Source of the DNA: Chamaecyparis obtusa
Lineage: Eukaryota; Streptophyta; Pinopsida; Cupressales; Cupressaceae
Reading direction: 5' to 3'
Length of the DNA: 64,000 bases
Assembly: GCA_027943335.1 (NCBI GenBank)
Contig: BSBK01007864.1
Span: forward strand, 726,501 to 790,500
The position numbers and the translations under genes are program-made. Shown here in pieces: positions 22,206 through 33,989 of the stretch (within the stretch, counting starts at the first letter, position 1; the number at the start of each line of letters is the position of its first letter). The notes beneath the pieces were generated by a model. That model was not told the origin of the DNA. It saw nothing but the letters and a program-made list of their open reading frames with translations, and did no database searches.

Positions 22206-24187
22206 ACAAAGCTATGCTCAGATCCAATGTTCCTGATGACCTTGATTTAGACAGATTCCATACTATGGTTGGTCATCTTACGTCTCCATAGTACATTTCC
22301 TTTTCAGAGGAAGATGATAACTCTTTGAGTCATCCGCATAACTAGCCCTTGCATATTGAAGTCTTGATCCAAAATTGTCGTGTCAAACATGTGTTGATAG
22401 ATGGAGGTGCTGGCCTAAACATTTGTTCTTTCAGCTTGATTACATAATTGGGATTTTTGGAAATGGCCATTGATCCTAGGAAGAAGATAACTATCAAAGC
22501 ATATGATGAGCAAGAAAGATCTTCTAAGGGAACTATTGTCTTACCTATAAGAGCAGGTCCTATCATTAGAGATACTATATGTCAAGTTCTTGATCTTCCT
22601 TTGGCTTACAATATCCTTATAGGAAGACCCTAGATACATGAAATGAAAGCCATACCTTCTACATTCCATCAGTGTTTGAAGTTTCCTTATGAAGGAGTAG
22701 AGGTGATGATTCTAGTTGATATGTATACAACTTGCAATACATTGAAAGAGAGTGTTGATAAACTTGTTCCTAATAATAGAGAATATTCCACTAAGCAGCT
22801 AGACATTGCTTCAACATCCAAGATGGACGACATTGCTAAAGAGGTTAAGATCAAAGAAAATGGTATGGCAGAATATACTATAGAGCCAATCTTATCTTTG
22901 ACATCTCTCCCTATCTCTCCTAAGTCTTATGGGAAAACTCTAAAATAGTCTAAAAAGGAGTCTAACAAACCTCTTGAAGCATATAAAGGAAATTTTGTTG
23001 CAAAACAAGTATCTAAACAAGAGTTTGAAGAGGATGAAGCTATGCTCACATGGTTATACAAAGATGAACCTAAATCTCAAGTTGTTCAAAAATGTGATGC
23101 TCAAATACTGAATATCCCTTCAAATTCATATGGCCCAGGGGACAAATTGATCACAAAAATGGGATATAAAGGAAAAGGACCTCTAGGACTATAGGGTAAA
23201 GGTCTTCTGTCACCTCTTGATCATCATGGCCAAGAAAACAAGAATACAATAGGTCTAGGATACACAAAGAAACCTTTATGTCTTAGCAAGAACTCCCCAC
23301 ATGTTTTAGAATAGGTTGAGCCCTCCGTAGCAAAGCAACTAAAGGGAGAAACAACAGAACAATTTGATAGTGATGATTCAGACACCACTGAAGATCTCAT
23401 TCCCTATGAGCATTTGCCTAAAGAAATCAAGGACCTCCTTGAAGCTGAAGATGATCCAATAAAAATAATTAATGTAGTAGAAACATAAGAACCTACTATA
23501 GAGAAAGAGATAGTTGCAACACAAGAACCGGCTAATCTTGAAGGCAATCAAATAGACAAAGAGGAAGGTGGTAGTTATTTGGAGATAGATTCCCATGAGT
23601 ATGAATTCAAGTCAGAATCTGAGGGAAACCCTTCTTGGGGTATTCATCCTGACTTTACTCATGTTCTTAGATTTCCTAGAGGTGTAGATGAAGAAACAGA
23701 AGATGAATCAAATGACTATGAATGGGGAGTCATTCTAGAACTAGATGAAATTATTACAAAAAAGCATTTTGATGTTATTCACCAATATGCACCTCAACCC
23801 AATGTAAGTCTAGAGTGAAATAATGAACTTAGCGAGTCTGATCTACCGATGGCTAAAGTGGATTTCCACAATGACATTGAGCCTATTCACGAATTGAATG
23901 TCTTAAGTTGTAATATCACCTTTGAACTCAAGCATCGGGTTAGGACCAATGATGATAGATCCATATCCGTAAACACTCTTTCCCAATCTTTCACCACTTT
24001 GACTATCCAATGCCCTGACCTTCTTGACATAATGTCCACAAACTTAAACCAAGGTATTTATACCTTTCTCAATGACTATGCCCTTGCTTGCTACCTAAAT
24101 GCAGTTGAACCTATGAGGACTTCCATCAGTGAACTGAGCGTTAGCTTGAAGGATTCGGACATCAAGTATCTTAGTCAAAAAAAATAA
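22206..24187 (+). pseudogene. Protease, G-patch and linker of element B
   Basis: Protease active site LIDGGAGLNIC at about 22396-22428, then YNILIGRP at about 22607-22630. Stops: TAG near 22289, TAG near 22343, TAA near 22445 and TAG at 22631-22633 (a TGG codon in A). The G-patch-like KMGYKGKGPLGL lies at about 23156-23191, followed by a TAG. The linker is acidic and has stops near 23312 and 23486. A final open part (23849-24187) matches A 4268-4620, and a Lys-rich run ends it with a frame change. Confidence 0.85.
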
Positions 24188-25830
24188 GAATAAGAATAAA
24201 AAGAAAAGGAGTTCTAAGGGTGAAAACCACTTTGTGGCAGTCTCAAAACCTACAAAAGTAAAAATAAAAGACATATCTGAAGGTGAAAACCTCTCTAAGG
24301 TGCCTAAGGATGAGATATTTGATGTCCTTCCAAGTCATTTATAGGACAAATCTCCAGTTCTAATTGAGCCCACTCAATCTATCAATTTTGGAACAACAAA
24401 AGAACCACAGTTGATCCATGTAGCACAATCTTTATCAGAAGAAGAGAAACAAAAATTTACAACATTTTTAACAGAAAAGAAGATCAACTTTGCATGGAAA
24501 TACTCAGATATGCCAGGGTTGGATCCTGATCTTATAATGCACCATTTATCTATAGCTCCAAATGTTAAACCTGTTAAGCAAAAATTGAGAAAGATGCATC
24601 CACATGTTGCACTCTTGGTAAAGGTTGAATTAGAGAAGCTCCTAAAAGCTGGATTTATCCGAGTTATTGATTATGTAGAATGGATATCTAATATTGTACC
24701 TATTTCAAAACCAGACAAATCAATAAGAGTATGCACAGATTTTAGAGATGTAAACAAGGCATGCCCTAAGGATGATTTTCCATTACCTAACATTGATATG
24801 ATAATGGACATGACTGCAGGCTTTGAGATGTATTCTTTAATGGATGGTTTTTCTAGATATAATCAAATAAAAATTGCTCCTGAAGATCAAGAGAAAACTA
24901 CTTTTACATGTGCATGGGGTACGTTCTGTTGGAATGTCACACCATTTGGGCTTAAGAATGTTGGTGCTACATATCAGAGAGCTATGACATCTATTTTTCA
25001 TGACATGATGCATCAAACTATGGAGGATTATGTTGATGATACTTTAGCAAAATCTATGATTAGAGCTGAACATCTAAATGACTTGAGCAAGATACTAGAT
25101 AGAATGGAAAAATTTAGTCTCAGACTAAATCCTAAGAAGTGTGCTTTTGGTGTCACTTCTGGAAAGCTCTTAGGATACATAGTTTCCAAGAAAGGAATTG
25201 AAGTAGATCTAGCTAAAGTTAAAGCTATCATGGAGATGCAACCTCCCAAGAACATCAGCCAAATGAGGACATTACAAGGGAGACTAAAATCTATTAGATG
25301 CTTCATATCTCAACTAGCAGACATATCATAACCTTTTACAAAGACATTACATAAAGGTGTGACATTTGCATGGAGCGCAGAATGTGAAAAGAATTTTGAT
25401 CATATCAAGAAGTATCTATCAAATCCTCCTATCTTGATGCCTCCTATTCAAGGGAAGCCATTGATCTTATATGTCTCCACAACAGATACATCATTGGAGG
25501 CATTGCTTGTACAACATGATGAGAATAAAAAGGAATGAGCTATATACTATATCAGTAGAACGTTGGTGGCATATGAAAAGAACTATTCTATGATTGAAAA
25601 GGCTTGTCTAGCTGTGATTTTTGCTTCATAGAAACTGAGACGCTATATGTTGGCCCATACCACACATTTAGTAGCTAAAATTGATCCACTAAAATACCTG
25701 CTAAGCAAAGCTGCCATCACGGGTAGATTAGCCAAATGGGTCATGCTCTTAAGTGAATTTGACATTGAATATGTTGAAAGAAAAGCTATTAAAGGCCAAG
25801 TTATTGCTGATCAATTAGTAGATGCACCTT
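24188..25830 (+). pseudogene. pol: Reverse transcriptase and RNase H1 of element B
   Basis: RT is open from 24411 to 25331, the longest intact RT stretch in the window: CTDFRDVNKACPKDDFPLPN, SLMDGFSRYNQIKI, then the catalytic YVDD (about 25029-25040). RNase H1 follows (LYVSTTDTSLEALLVQH, about 25467). Stops: TAA at 25329-25331, TGA near 25537 and TAG at 25629-25631 (same codon as A 6053-6055). After that the RNase H1 end (25647-25840) is open. Confidence 0.92.
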
Positions 25831-25859
25831 TGTTTGATGAAACACCAATGCAAATGGAG

Positions 25860-26284
25860 TTTCCAGATTCCTCTATCATGAATCTTTCTTCTAGAGAATG
25901 GCAACTATTCTTTGATTGCTCCTATACACATAATGGTCTGGAACAAGTATCTTGTTTATCACTCCTCAAGGATACTCCATTCCTAAGGTGTTTAGAATTA
26001 AATTTCCTTGTACAAAAAATATTGTTGAATATGAATCCCTTTTGAATGGTATGAAAATAGCAATTGAGTGGAGAGTAACAACATTACACATTCATGGAGA
26101 CTCACAACTTGTAATCCATCAAGTCACTGATGTGTACCAAACTAAAGATGAAAATCTTGATCCATACAAGAGAATGGTAGATGATCTAAAAAAATATTTC
26201 ATATCTATCACATCTGAGCAAATCCCTAGAATAGAGGATAAGGCTATCGATGCAATGGCAATGCTATCTACTTTATTGCAGTAG
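25860..26284 (+). pseudogene. Second RNase H of element B
   Basis: Starts WQLFFDCSYTHNG (about 25901). The Gly after the first Asp is changed to Cys. A frameshift near 25935 splits the domain. The second part (from 25952) has IVEYESLLNG, IHGDSQLVIHQV and AIDAMA, then a TAG at 26282-26284. Same architecture as A. Confidence 0.84.
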
Positions 26285-27649
26285 CCTGAACATGAGTTAC
26301 ACTACGAGTTCCTAGTGGAAGCACTATCTTATCCTGCCTATGATTCCCCTTATACCCATATGATCTGCACTGTTGTGGGTCATGATTCATCCTGATATAA
26401 AAACCTATTCTCCTATCTCAAATACCAAATCATTCCTGATACCTTTAACCATCATGAAAAGAGATACCTTATCCATACTACCTCTCGATATGTCATCATT
26501 GGTCATGATCTATACAAACGAGGTCTAGATGGTATGCTACTTAGATGTTTAGAATGGGAAGAGTCTCAACATGTGTTAGAGGAAGTCCATGATGGTATTT
26601 GTGGGTCACACTCGAATGGTTTAACACTAGCTTGAAAACTTATTAGGGTTGGGTACTATTGGTCTGAAATGGAGAAAGAGTCTATCAAGTTTACTAAGAA
26701 CTATCAAAAGTGCCAAGTGCATGGCAACTTAATTCATGCTCCAGGGAGAGATATAATTCCCTTCACTACTCAATGGCCTTTTCATCAATGGGCATTTGAT
26801 CTTATCGAAGCCATACATCCTCATTCTTCTAATGGACATACCCATATAATCACAGCTATAGATTATTTTACAAAATGGGTAGAAGCAGTCCCTTTGACAC
26901 AAGCAACTGGGAAACAAATATCTATGTTCATCTTGAACTACATCATATGTCAGTATGGTATTCCACACTCTATAGTCATAGATAAAGGTGGACAATTCAA
27001 GAACAAAAAATTAGATGATCTATGTGCCAAATTCAATATTACACAACATTGGTCATCTATCTACTATCCTCAAGGGAATGGACAAGCAGTGGCTTTTAAC
27101 AAGAATCTATTGAAAATCTTGCACTAAATAGTTAATAAAATAGGAAGAGACTGGCATCTCATGATCAATCCAGCTCTTTGGGCCTATAGAACAAGTATCA
27201 AAATGCCTACTGGTGCTACACCTTTCGCTTTAGTTTATGGGTCTGAAGCAGTACTGCCTATTGAGGTTGAAATCCCATCACTAAGAATCAGAATGCATGG
27301 TCTAGTGACTGATGATGACTACAGAGTGTCTAGTTTGCAAGAACTTGAACTACTAGATGAGAATAGACAAGCAGCATATGATCATCTCAGAGTATATCAG
27401 AAGAGAATGTCTAGAGGCTACAACAAGAAAGTCAAACACAGAGAATTTCAGGTTCGCGATCTAGTCTTGAGAGAGAATCCTAAAAATCAATCACATAGAG
27501 AGCGTAAGGGGAAGTTTGAACCTAACTGGCTGGGTCCCTTTGTAATCACTGCTACTTTTGGCTCTCATGCCTATCAAATCTCAATGATTGAAGGAGAACA
27601 ACTCTGAGAACAAATCAACATTCTCCATCTAAAGAAATTCTATGCCTAA
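26285..27649 (+). pseudogene. Integrase of element B, catalytic Glu replaced
   Basis: HHCC finger (HDGICGSHSNG, YQKCQ) at about 26590-26720, TGA at 26633-26635 shared with A and D. Core: WAFDLIEA, IVIDKGGQF, then QAVAFNK, where the catalytic Glu codon is GTG (Val) at 27089-27091; A and D keep Glu. A TAA at about 27125 is followed by an intact C-terminal region (27161-27607; EFQVRDLVLRENPKNQ). TGA at 27605-27607 is shared with A. Final stop TAA at 27647-27649. Confidence 0.9.
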
Positions 27650-27714
27650 GGCATTCAGTCTATGGTAAAATGTCCTGAAAAAAATTATAAAAATTGGAAA
27701 AAGTCCTAAAAATT

Positions 27715-27915
27715 TGAACATCTTGGTGAAAACCTAGCAATGGGCGCCTTGATGATTCACAAAAAAATTTAAAAATATCAAAAGTACAAAAAAATTGGAA
27801 AAATTAAAAATACAAAAAAAAGGGAAAAAGAAAAAGTGCCTTGGTGAAAACCTGGAAACAGGTGCCTTGGTAGCAAAAATAGAATCTCTGCCAAGATGGT
27901 GAAATGGGTGCCACT
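27715..27915 (+). repeat. Post-pol GGTGAAAACC repeats of element B
   Basis: Two full copies, cores near 27724-27733 and 27843-27852. In the third copy (about 27895-27912), GGTGAAATGGGTGCC, the second half of the core is deleted. Same order and spacing as in A. Confidence 0.72.
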
Positions 27916-30004
27916 TGTTTCAAAATGCTCCATCTATCAGCACAATCTTGGTCTTTCCCATCTTTCCATCTTGCTTTAGTTTGTACATATTTCCTAGTGT
28001 GTTCCTGCATTCCTGTTTTCAATAAAGTCAGTTTGTACACCAATCAGCTCAAGTGTCTATATCCTATCAATGCTTAACACTTGGGGGCAATCAATGTCAT
28101 ATCCTATGGCCTCCAATGTATCTTTAGAAGTTTCATATCCAGTCAGAGTCCTTTGAAGCTTCATTTGAGTTTGTCTGTCTATATCGTCTCCAGAAAGGAT
28201 TTTGCATCTACAACAACGCAATCAAACATCAAACTGAAAACAATCTATGCTTTTTACATGCTTTTATCTCCTTGTATGCTTACTGATTCACATTGAGATT
28301 TTTGCATATTGTGTCCCTTCGAGCTCTTTGATGATGTCTTTTACAAGATTTAGGGAGTGATGACTGAGGGCATAACTTTTTCTTTGTTTTCTTCTTGTAT
28401 GTGAAAATCTAACAACTTTGGAAATTCTGGATTGAAATGGTGTCCATCTGTAAGAGCCTCTATCTTGAATTGGATAGCCATGCGTACCTCAACCATTGAT
28501 ACCTAGAAAATTCAAAGAAGTTTGATCTCACTATTGTCTTTTTGAGTGAATTCTTTCTCCTACTATGAAACGCGATCTTACCTAAGGATGTGAACAATAA
28601 AGGGTCACTACAGGTAATTCACACTGGACTTAGAATGATCTCTTGACTATTTGATGTTTTTGTCATGCAAGGCATATTCAGGTCATCACAATGTTTATGT
28701 TCTAATGCTTGTACAAATTGCTATATCAAAATGGACATGATATTCAGGTCATCCTGGCATTTGTGCCTTGGTGCTTATATCTAATCCAACATTCCGAAAA
28801 CAAAATCAATATTCATATGTCCATGGTTATCTCACCAGTGGGCATTGTATTGATTCCTACGCATACAAATTAGTATTCATATGTCTATAGTTTCATGACT
28901 AGTGGATGTTGTATTGATTTATCCAGTTACCTAAAAAAAACTCAATGATGACAAATGACCGACACATGATCAGTGACTAGGTCCTAGGTCCTAGGTTTGC
29001 ATTTCATTCTGCATTTCATTTTGCACTTTGCATGATCTCACAAATTTCTTGAATACTGAAATGATTCTTCAAAAAAAAAAAGGCTAAACATGACTACAAG
29101 AGCAGAATCTTACACGAAGGTCCATCCAACAAAATAGCAAGTAGAATCCTTTTTCAGGATCAAAGTCAAAATCTGAGATCGTTTATATTGTCAACTGCTT
29201 GCATAATCAACCTTTAATCATCATAGAAATCCAGAATTCAACTTAACTAATTATCTTACATCAAACTATCAAAATTTCAACTTGGTCAACCTTGGTCAAA
29301 CCTAGTCAAACTTGGTCTCTAGGACCTCTAAATGATGCAAAACATGTTCCCAAACGTGTATAACCACTTCTCAAATCAATTAACATGCTTCTAAACTATA
29401 CAGCGCTAACTTTTCTTGTCAGATTTCAATTTTAATCCCGAAGGGGGCATGGTATTACACATCATTCAAAGTCTGTAATCTAAATCTGTAATCAATATTT
29501 CTCTTAGTAATCAAGACAACAACCATGTCTAGTTGTTGATTCATCTAAAGTCCTCATCACTTGGGGCAAATCTATCATCTCTTGGGGCAAATCTATTGCA
29601 ATCTGGTATCCTAAATCTATCTTGTAAACTGTATCTGCTTTCGTAACCATCGGTTCATTAGTGTTATTTCCTTGGTTCTTCGTAACTGATGGGTTCAGGA
29701 TGTGATACCAATATGATTCATACAGGGACATTGAGGTCTGGAATCGGTCACTCACTTCTTCGCAATCATAAGGTTCAGAATCAAGCCTTTTGGCACTTTT
29801 TTGTAATCACCGGTTCATTATTGATATAGCTAGCATCATCTCGATTCCTAGTCATTCTGGGCATGGGTTGGTATCTCTTTTTCCAATCTTTCAATCAATT
29901 TCTATCTCAAAATCAGTTAACCTTTCAAATCTTTCAAATCAATTTTAGACATCTTTATCATACACGGACTATTCTTTGAACCACTACGCTTTGCACATTG
30001 ATTC
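27916..30004 (+). other. Post-pol non-coding region of element B
   Basis: Colinear with A 8331-9556 and 11103-11990. The antisense module is missing at 29147-29152, and a poly-A run of about 11 lies near 29072. No gene is seen. Confidence 0.75.
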
Positions 30005-30018
30005 AAAGAGGGGCAAAA
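30005..30018 (+). other. Polypurine tract of element B
   Basis: AAAGAGGGGCAAAA directly before the 3' LTR. Confidence 0.88.
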
Positions 30019-31301
30019 TGTAATACCCCAAAAATGGGCTATAGGTTCATTAACCTCCTACATCTTCATTCGAATGAAATTGACATCAAAGTCCTAACCT
30101 AAGGCACATCTGCACATTATTGAATCTTAATTGATTTTATCCTAAATTCTACATCAGAGAATATTCCTAGTAATATTCCTATTTATCATAATTATCTTTA
30201 ATTTAATTATTATTTAGCGATAAATCTTGTTTATCCTAAAGTTTGATTAATTGAATATTCTGAATATTTAATTAATCAGATTTAATACTCCCACTTAATT
30301 ATTTAATTGAATTTAATTAAATTATTCCTAAATTGTATTATTCCATTTTGACAATAAATCTAAAATATTATGACTAATTGATTAAATTCTTATTTAATTA
30401 ATTCATGTCAGTTGTCAATTTTAATAATATAGTTTTTGAATAAAGTTTGATTTAATAATTGATTAACCCATAAATCAATTGTTTTATTTCAAAAATCAGT
30501 TAAGTTGAGGATAAATCACTTTATTTATTTAATTAATTCATAATTAATTGTGCACATTCAAAGAGCAGTTAAACTCAAAATCAGGTAATCAATGCAAGTT
30601 GTTAACTTTTGGAAACTCAACAGTCTATTTTGAGTTCAAAGTTGATCTAAACTTCTGATTTGAGTTAAAAAGTTGTTCTTGCATGCTTTTGCATGATTTT
30701 GTGAGTTAATTATTTATGATTTCCTGATAACTCAAAAATCAACCTGAGTTTATCAAGAGTGATTTATGGCTTTTCTCTTACATCCTCAAGCCCTGGATTT
30801 CTATAAAATCAAGGCTCAGCTCTTCATAATTACAACACTCGAATTTGCACAATTACTCTGGCGAATTGGCGATTGAAGGATTGAGCATTTGCGACAGGTG
30901 ATTTGTGAGATCTTTCATAGTTGATCATTTAGCTTTTGCATAGTTTCTTATTCATAATTTCATACTCGTTCATAGCATTTTTAGATCAAATATGCATTCT
31001 AATTTCATTCATTCTAGATTAATTTCATACAGTTTTCCATATTATTGCATAGAAAATACAAAAAAATAGTTTAATTTGCATTCATAATCTTTCATATTCT
31101 GCATTCAAATCCTTCGTTTAGGTGTTGCATTGTCACTGGTCTCGGTCTGATCTAAGAGTATCATACTCACACCTACTAGAAGGTAGTAAATCGTCTGGTT
31201 AGTTTAATTTCCATTTCATTGCATGATTTTGGTTTTTGGCTAACCTCTAATGTTTTACTGAAGTGTTGTGTCTACAGCTAGGTACAAAATTCACACACAC
31301 A
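30019..31301 (+). repeat. 3' LTR of element B (1283 bp)
   Basis: TGTAATACCCC start, CACACACA end, TATA box CTATAAAATC at 30801-30810. The last 60 bp match the 5' remnant at 17930-17989. The following five bases are ATTAT; the partner target duplication was lost with the 5' LTR. Confidence 0.9.
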
Positions 31302-32547
31302 ATTATTTGATCTTTCCTTTGCTTTAATTGATTTTGCCCAATTTGATTTAATAAATGCCCATTTTAATTGATTTGATCCCTTTTTGATTGAATTAGTGCA
31401 TTTTGATGATTTTAAGCCATTTTATTGATTTTTGCAATTTAAAAGCACTTGTCCATTTTTGCGTGTCTACAATAATATTCATCCACATATTTACATCTTT
31501 GTTGCATGTGCGCAATAATTTCATTAATATTCCTCTTAATTGATTAAATGATGTTTATTATTTAATTAATTTGTCTTTCTACTATATTCTAAATTCAAAT
31601 TTGTATTTCTCCCTAATTACATAATTAAGTAATTTTATTCAATTATTTAATTATTAAACGTTTATTAATTTTTACCACGTTATTGTTCTACAAAGTAATT
31701 AAATTATTATTATTATTTAATTATTACCTATATCCTTACAATTAATTAAATAATTACATTATTTAATTAAATACTTCTACTTAATTCTTATTACATTTAT
31801 GTAATAATTATAATTAATTGATTCCTCTTAAATATTAAATAAATATTAATTTGTTTAATTTACAATTATTCTTCTCATAAATAAATAAGTTTATTTATTT
31901 ATTTGTATTCCCCATGTGCAATTAAATGAATTTCTTTATTTATTTAATTGGGATTATTCTTCTAGTTCTAACTAACACTAAGTCTTATTCTAACTATTTA
32001 ATCATGATTTCTGACTAATCCATCTAATTAGTTTTGTATTCAATCTATTTCATGCAATTGCAGTTCACTCACAATCAAATGAGTCAACCTATCAATCAGT
32101 TCAATCATGCATCTACTTCACTTCCAATTAATCTCAATCAACTCTCAATCATTTGAGTTCAACTCCCCAATCAATTTGAGTTGACCTTCTCAATGAATTT
32201 CAATTATCTCTTCAATCCTAGAACCTTGGTTGAAACCTAAAAATCTATATAATGGGAGATAATTCTCATAATTAGGAAGCAAATACTTTGAATTATTATG
32301 TTGTCCAACTAAGCATTTGTTGAGAATCCACAATTCACATAAAGAAGGAGAAAAACAAGGGAGACTTGAATCTAGTTTGTAAATTGATTGTTTTGAATTG
32401 AATCCATTATTCTACTATTGTATGCATGTCCATTATTATCATTTTTCTCCCTTACATTTTAGGTATTGTTTGCATCTTTTAGGCTTTATGGTGGTCTAAT
32501 ATCTTTGTTGCAGTATCGTACTCTCAAATCTCAAAACCCTATGTTAC
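31302..32547. other. AT-rich LTR-like sequence between B and E
   Basis: No coding region. It has many AATTAATTAAATAA-type runs and repeated TGAGTTGACC/GAGTCAACC phrases (32080-32200). A TATA-like ATCTATATAATGGG lies at about 32244. The whole resembles a plant LTR. Possible edges are TGTCTACAATAATATT at 31464 and ATGTTACA near 32548, but I find no second copy or target duplication. Confidence 0.35.
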
Positions 32548-32659
32548 ACATCCATAAATAAAATAGGAAGCATATAATATTATGATCTCATAATAACATT
32601 CATTAATAATGATAAATACAATAATACTTTACACCAAAATGTATGTGTGTGCATGTGAG

Positions 32660-32695
<36 letters not shown>

Positions 32696-33841
32696 GAGTG
32701 GATCCCTACATTCTATTTGAGAAGGATATTCATTAGTTGGGGGGTAGGTATGAGGTTCATTCTAAGAAGGATGGATACTATAATGGAAGGGTAAAGCCAA
32801 TAATCTCTAGAGTTGAATTCGGGGTGGGCCTATGGGTGGGAGGGAAACTATAGTTCCATCATATATATGTATGTATATATATAAATAAACATATATTAAT
32901 ATACACATGTGTGTACAACTATATATGAATGTGCACTAATTATTCATTAACAAATTTAATCATTATTAAGGATGACTTGAGAAGAAATAATTAATCAACA
33001 TATACCAATTAGGACATAAGCCATAAAGACTAAAATAACTAAAATATTGATAATACACAAATGGTCAAATATGACAAAATTAAACACTACCTGAAACAAA
33101 GATCAATCATATAGAACTACTCTAAATGACAAGCATCGTCCAAAAACCATGAAGCTATAAAGCTACATAGTTACATGCTCACAACAAGTCATGTTCATCC
33201 AAGTAATAGATGAGTCAAGATCTGTCACCTCGATAGTCTGACAAGTATCTTAAGATCATGATCATTCTTCTAATAGAATGATGGAAACGGGATAGGTTCA
33301 AGTGTGCCTTGGTACTATCTCCCCTCAACCACCATCAAGGATCCTAAGGGAACACTCAAACCTTTGGAGCTAGGTGAAGTTGATGTTTGATACCTACAAA
33401 CATGCATCATAAAGATAAAACATATACATATACATATATCATGGTAGGCAATACAAATAATGAAGGGGATTGAGACATCATGTGGGCCTTACAAGTTAGG
33501 ATCATGAATTCATCCCTCATCATAAAAATGCATCATGAAGAAGATCGATCACATCAAATATATCATATCATAAGTATCATAAAAAATGTTAGCATTGTCA
33601 AGGGTTAGAACATAATAAAAAATTATGAAACAATAATCATGAAATAGTCATCATATATTCATAATCACAAAGAGAACATAAGTATGATTTTGTCCAATAT
33701 ATCAATGTATAAAATATAAACAATCTAAAAACATGACAATCAAGCCCCAATGCCATCAAAATATAGAAAAATAGTCCAACATAACCAAATAATGTCCTGA
33801 GCACACCTATATTGAAAAGGAACATGTGGGTGGGTATTAAA
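32548..33841 (-). repeat. 3' LTR remnant of element E
   Basis: Aligns with 40980-41263 plus 54288-55086: CATCCATAAATAAAATA at the left edge, then the stretch around AAATATGACAAAATTA, and GTGGGTGGGTATTAAA at the right edge. It holds a (TG)n microsatellite (32661-32694) and about 170 bp after it that the other LTR lacks. Confidence 0.8.
32661..32694 (+). repeat. (TG)n microsatellite
   Basis: About 17 TG units in the left E LTR; the right LTR has only short CA/TA runs at the matching place (41080-41130). Confidence 0.9.
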
Positions 33842-33855
33842 TACTCTCCCCTAGC
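33842..33855 (-). other. Polypurine tract of element E
   Basis: Minus-strand GCTAGGGGAGAGTA beside the LTR start. Confidence 0.6.
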
Positions 33856-33989
33856 ATTAGGATTACTATTGGAAGCCTACAAAAAAATATGGCTATAAAT
33901 CTATAAATGTATAAGAATCCCCACAAGTCACTAAAGCCTCATCTCTAGGGTCCCGTTGTACCCTTACTTGCTCTAAGGTGCGACCTCTA

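Larger units (their letters stand above)
17930..31301 (+). mobile_element. Element B: near-complete Tat-lineage retrotransposon, 5' LTR truncated
   Basis: Same family and orientation as A. Parts in order: last 60 bp of the 5' LTR (17930-17989), PBS, 2.3 kb leader, gag, protease, G-patch, RT, RNase H1, second RNase H, integrase, post-pol repeats, 3' region lacking the antisense module, PPT and 3' LTR. The LTR remnant carries the B-type sequence CTACAGCTAGGTAC, also found in its own 3' LTR, rather than the A-type CTACAGATCAGGTAC, so it belongs to B and is not a copy of the A LTR end. It is coding-dead through many stops and three or more frameshifts. Confidence 0.92.

Noticed and set aside
32609..32794. 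Open frame with a Val-Cys repeat
   Set aside because: It is only the (TG)n microsatellite translated; there is no other support.
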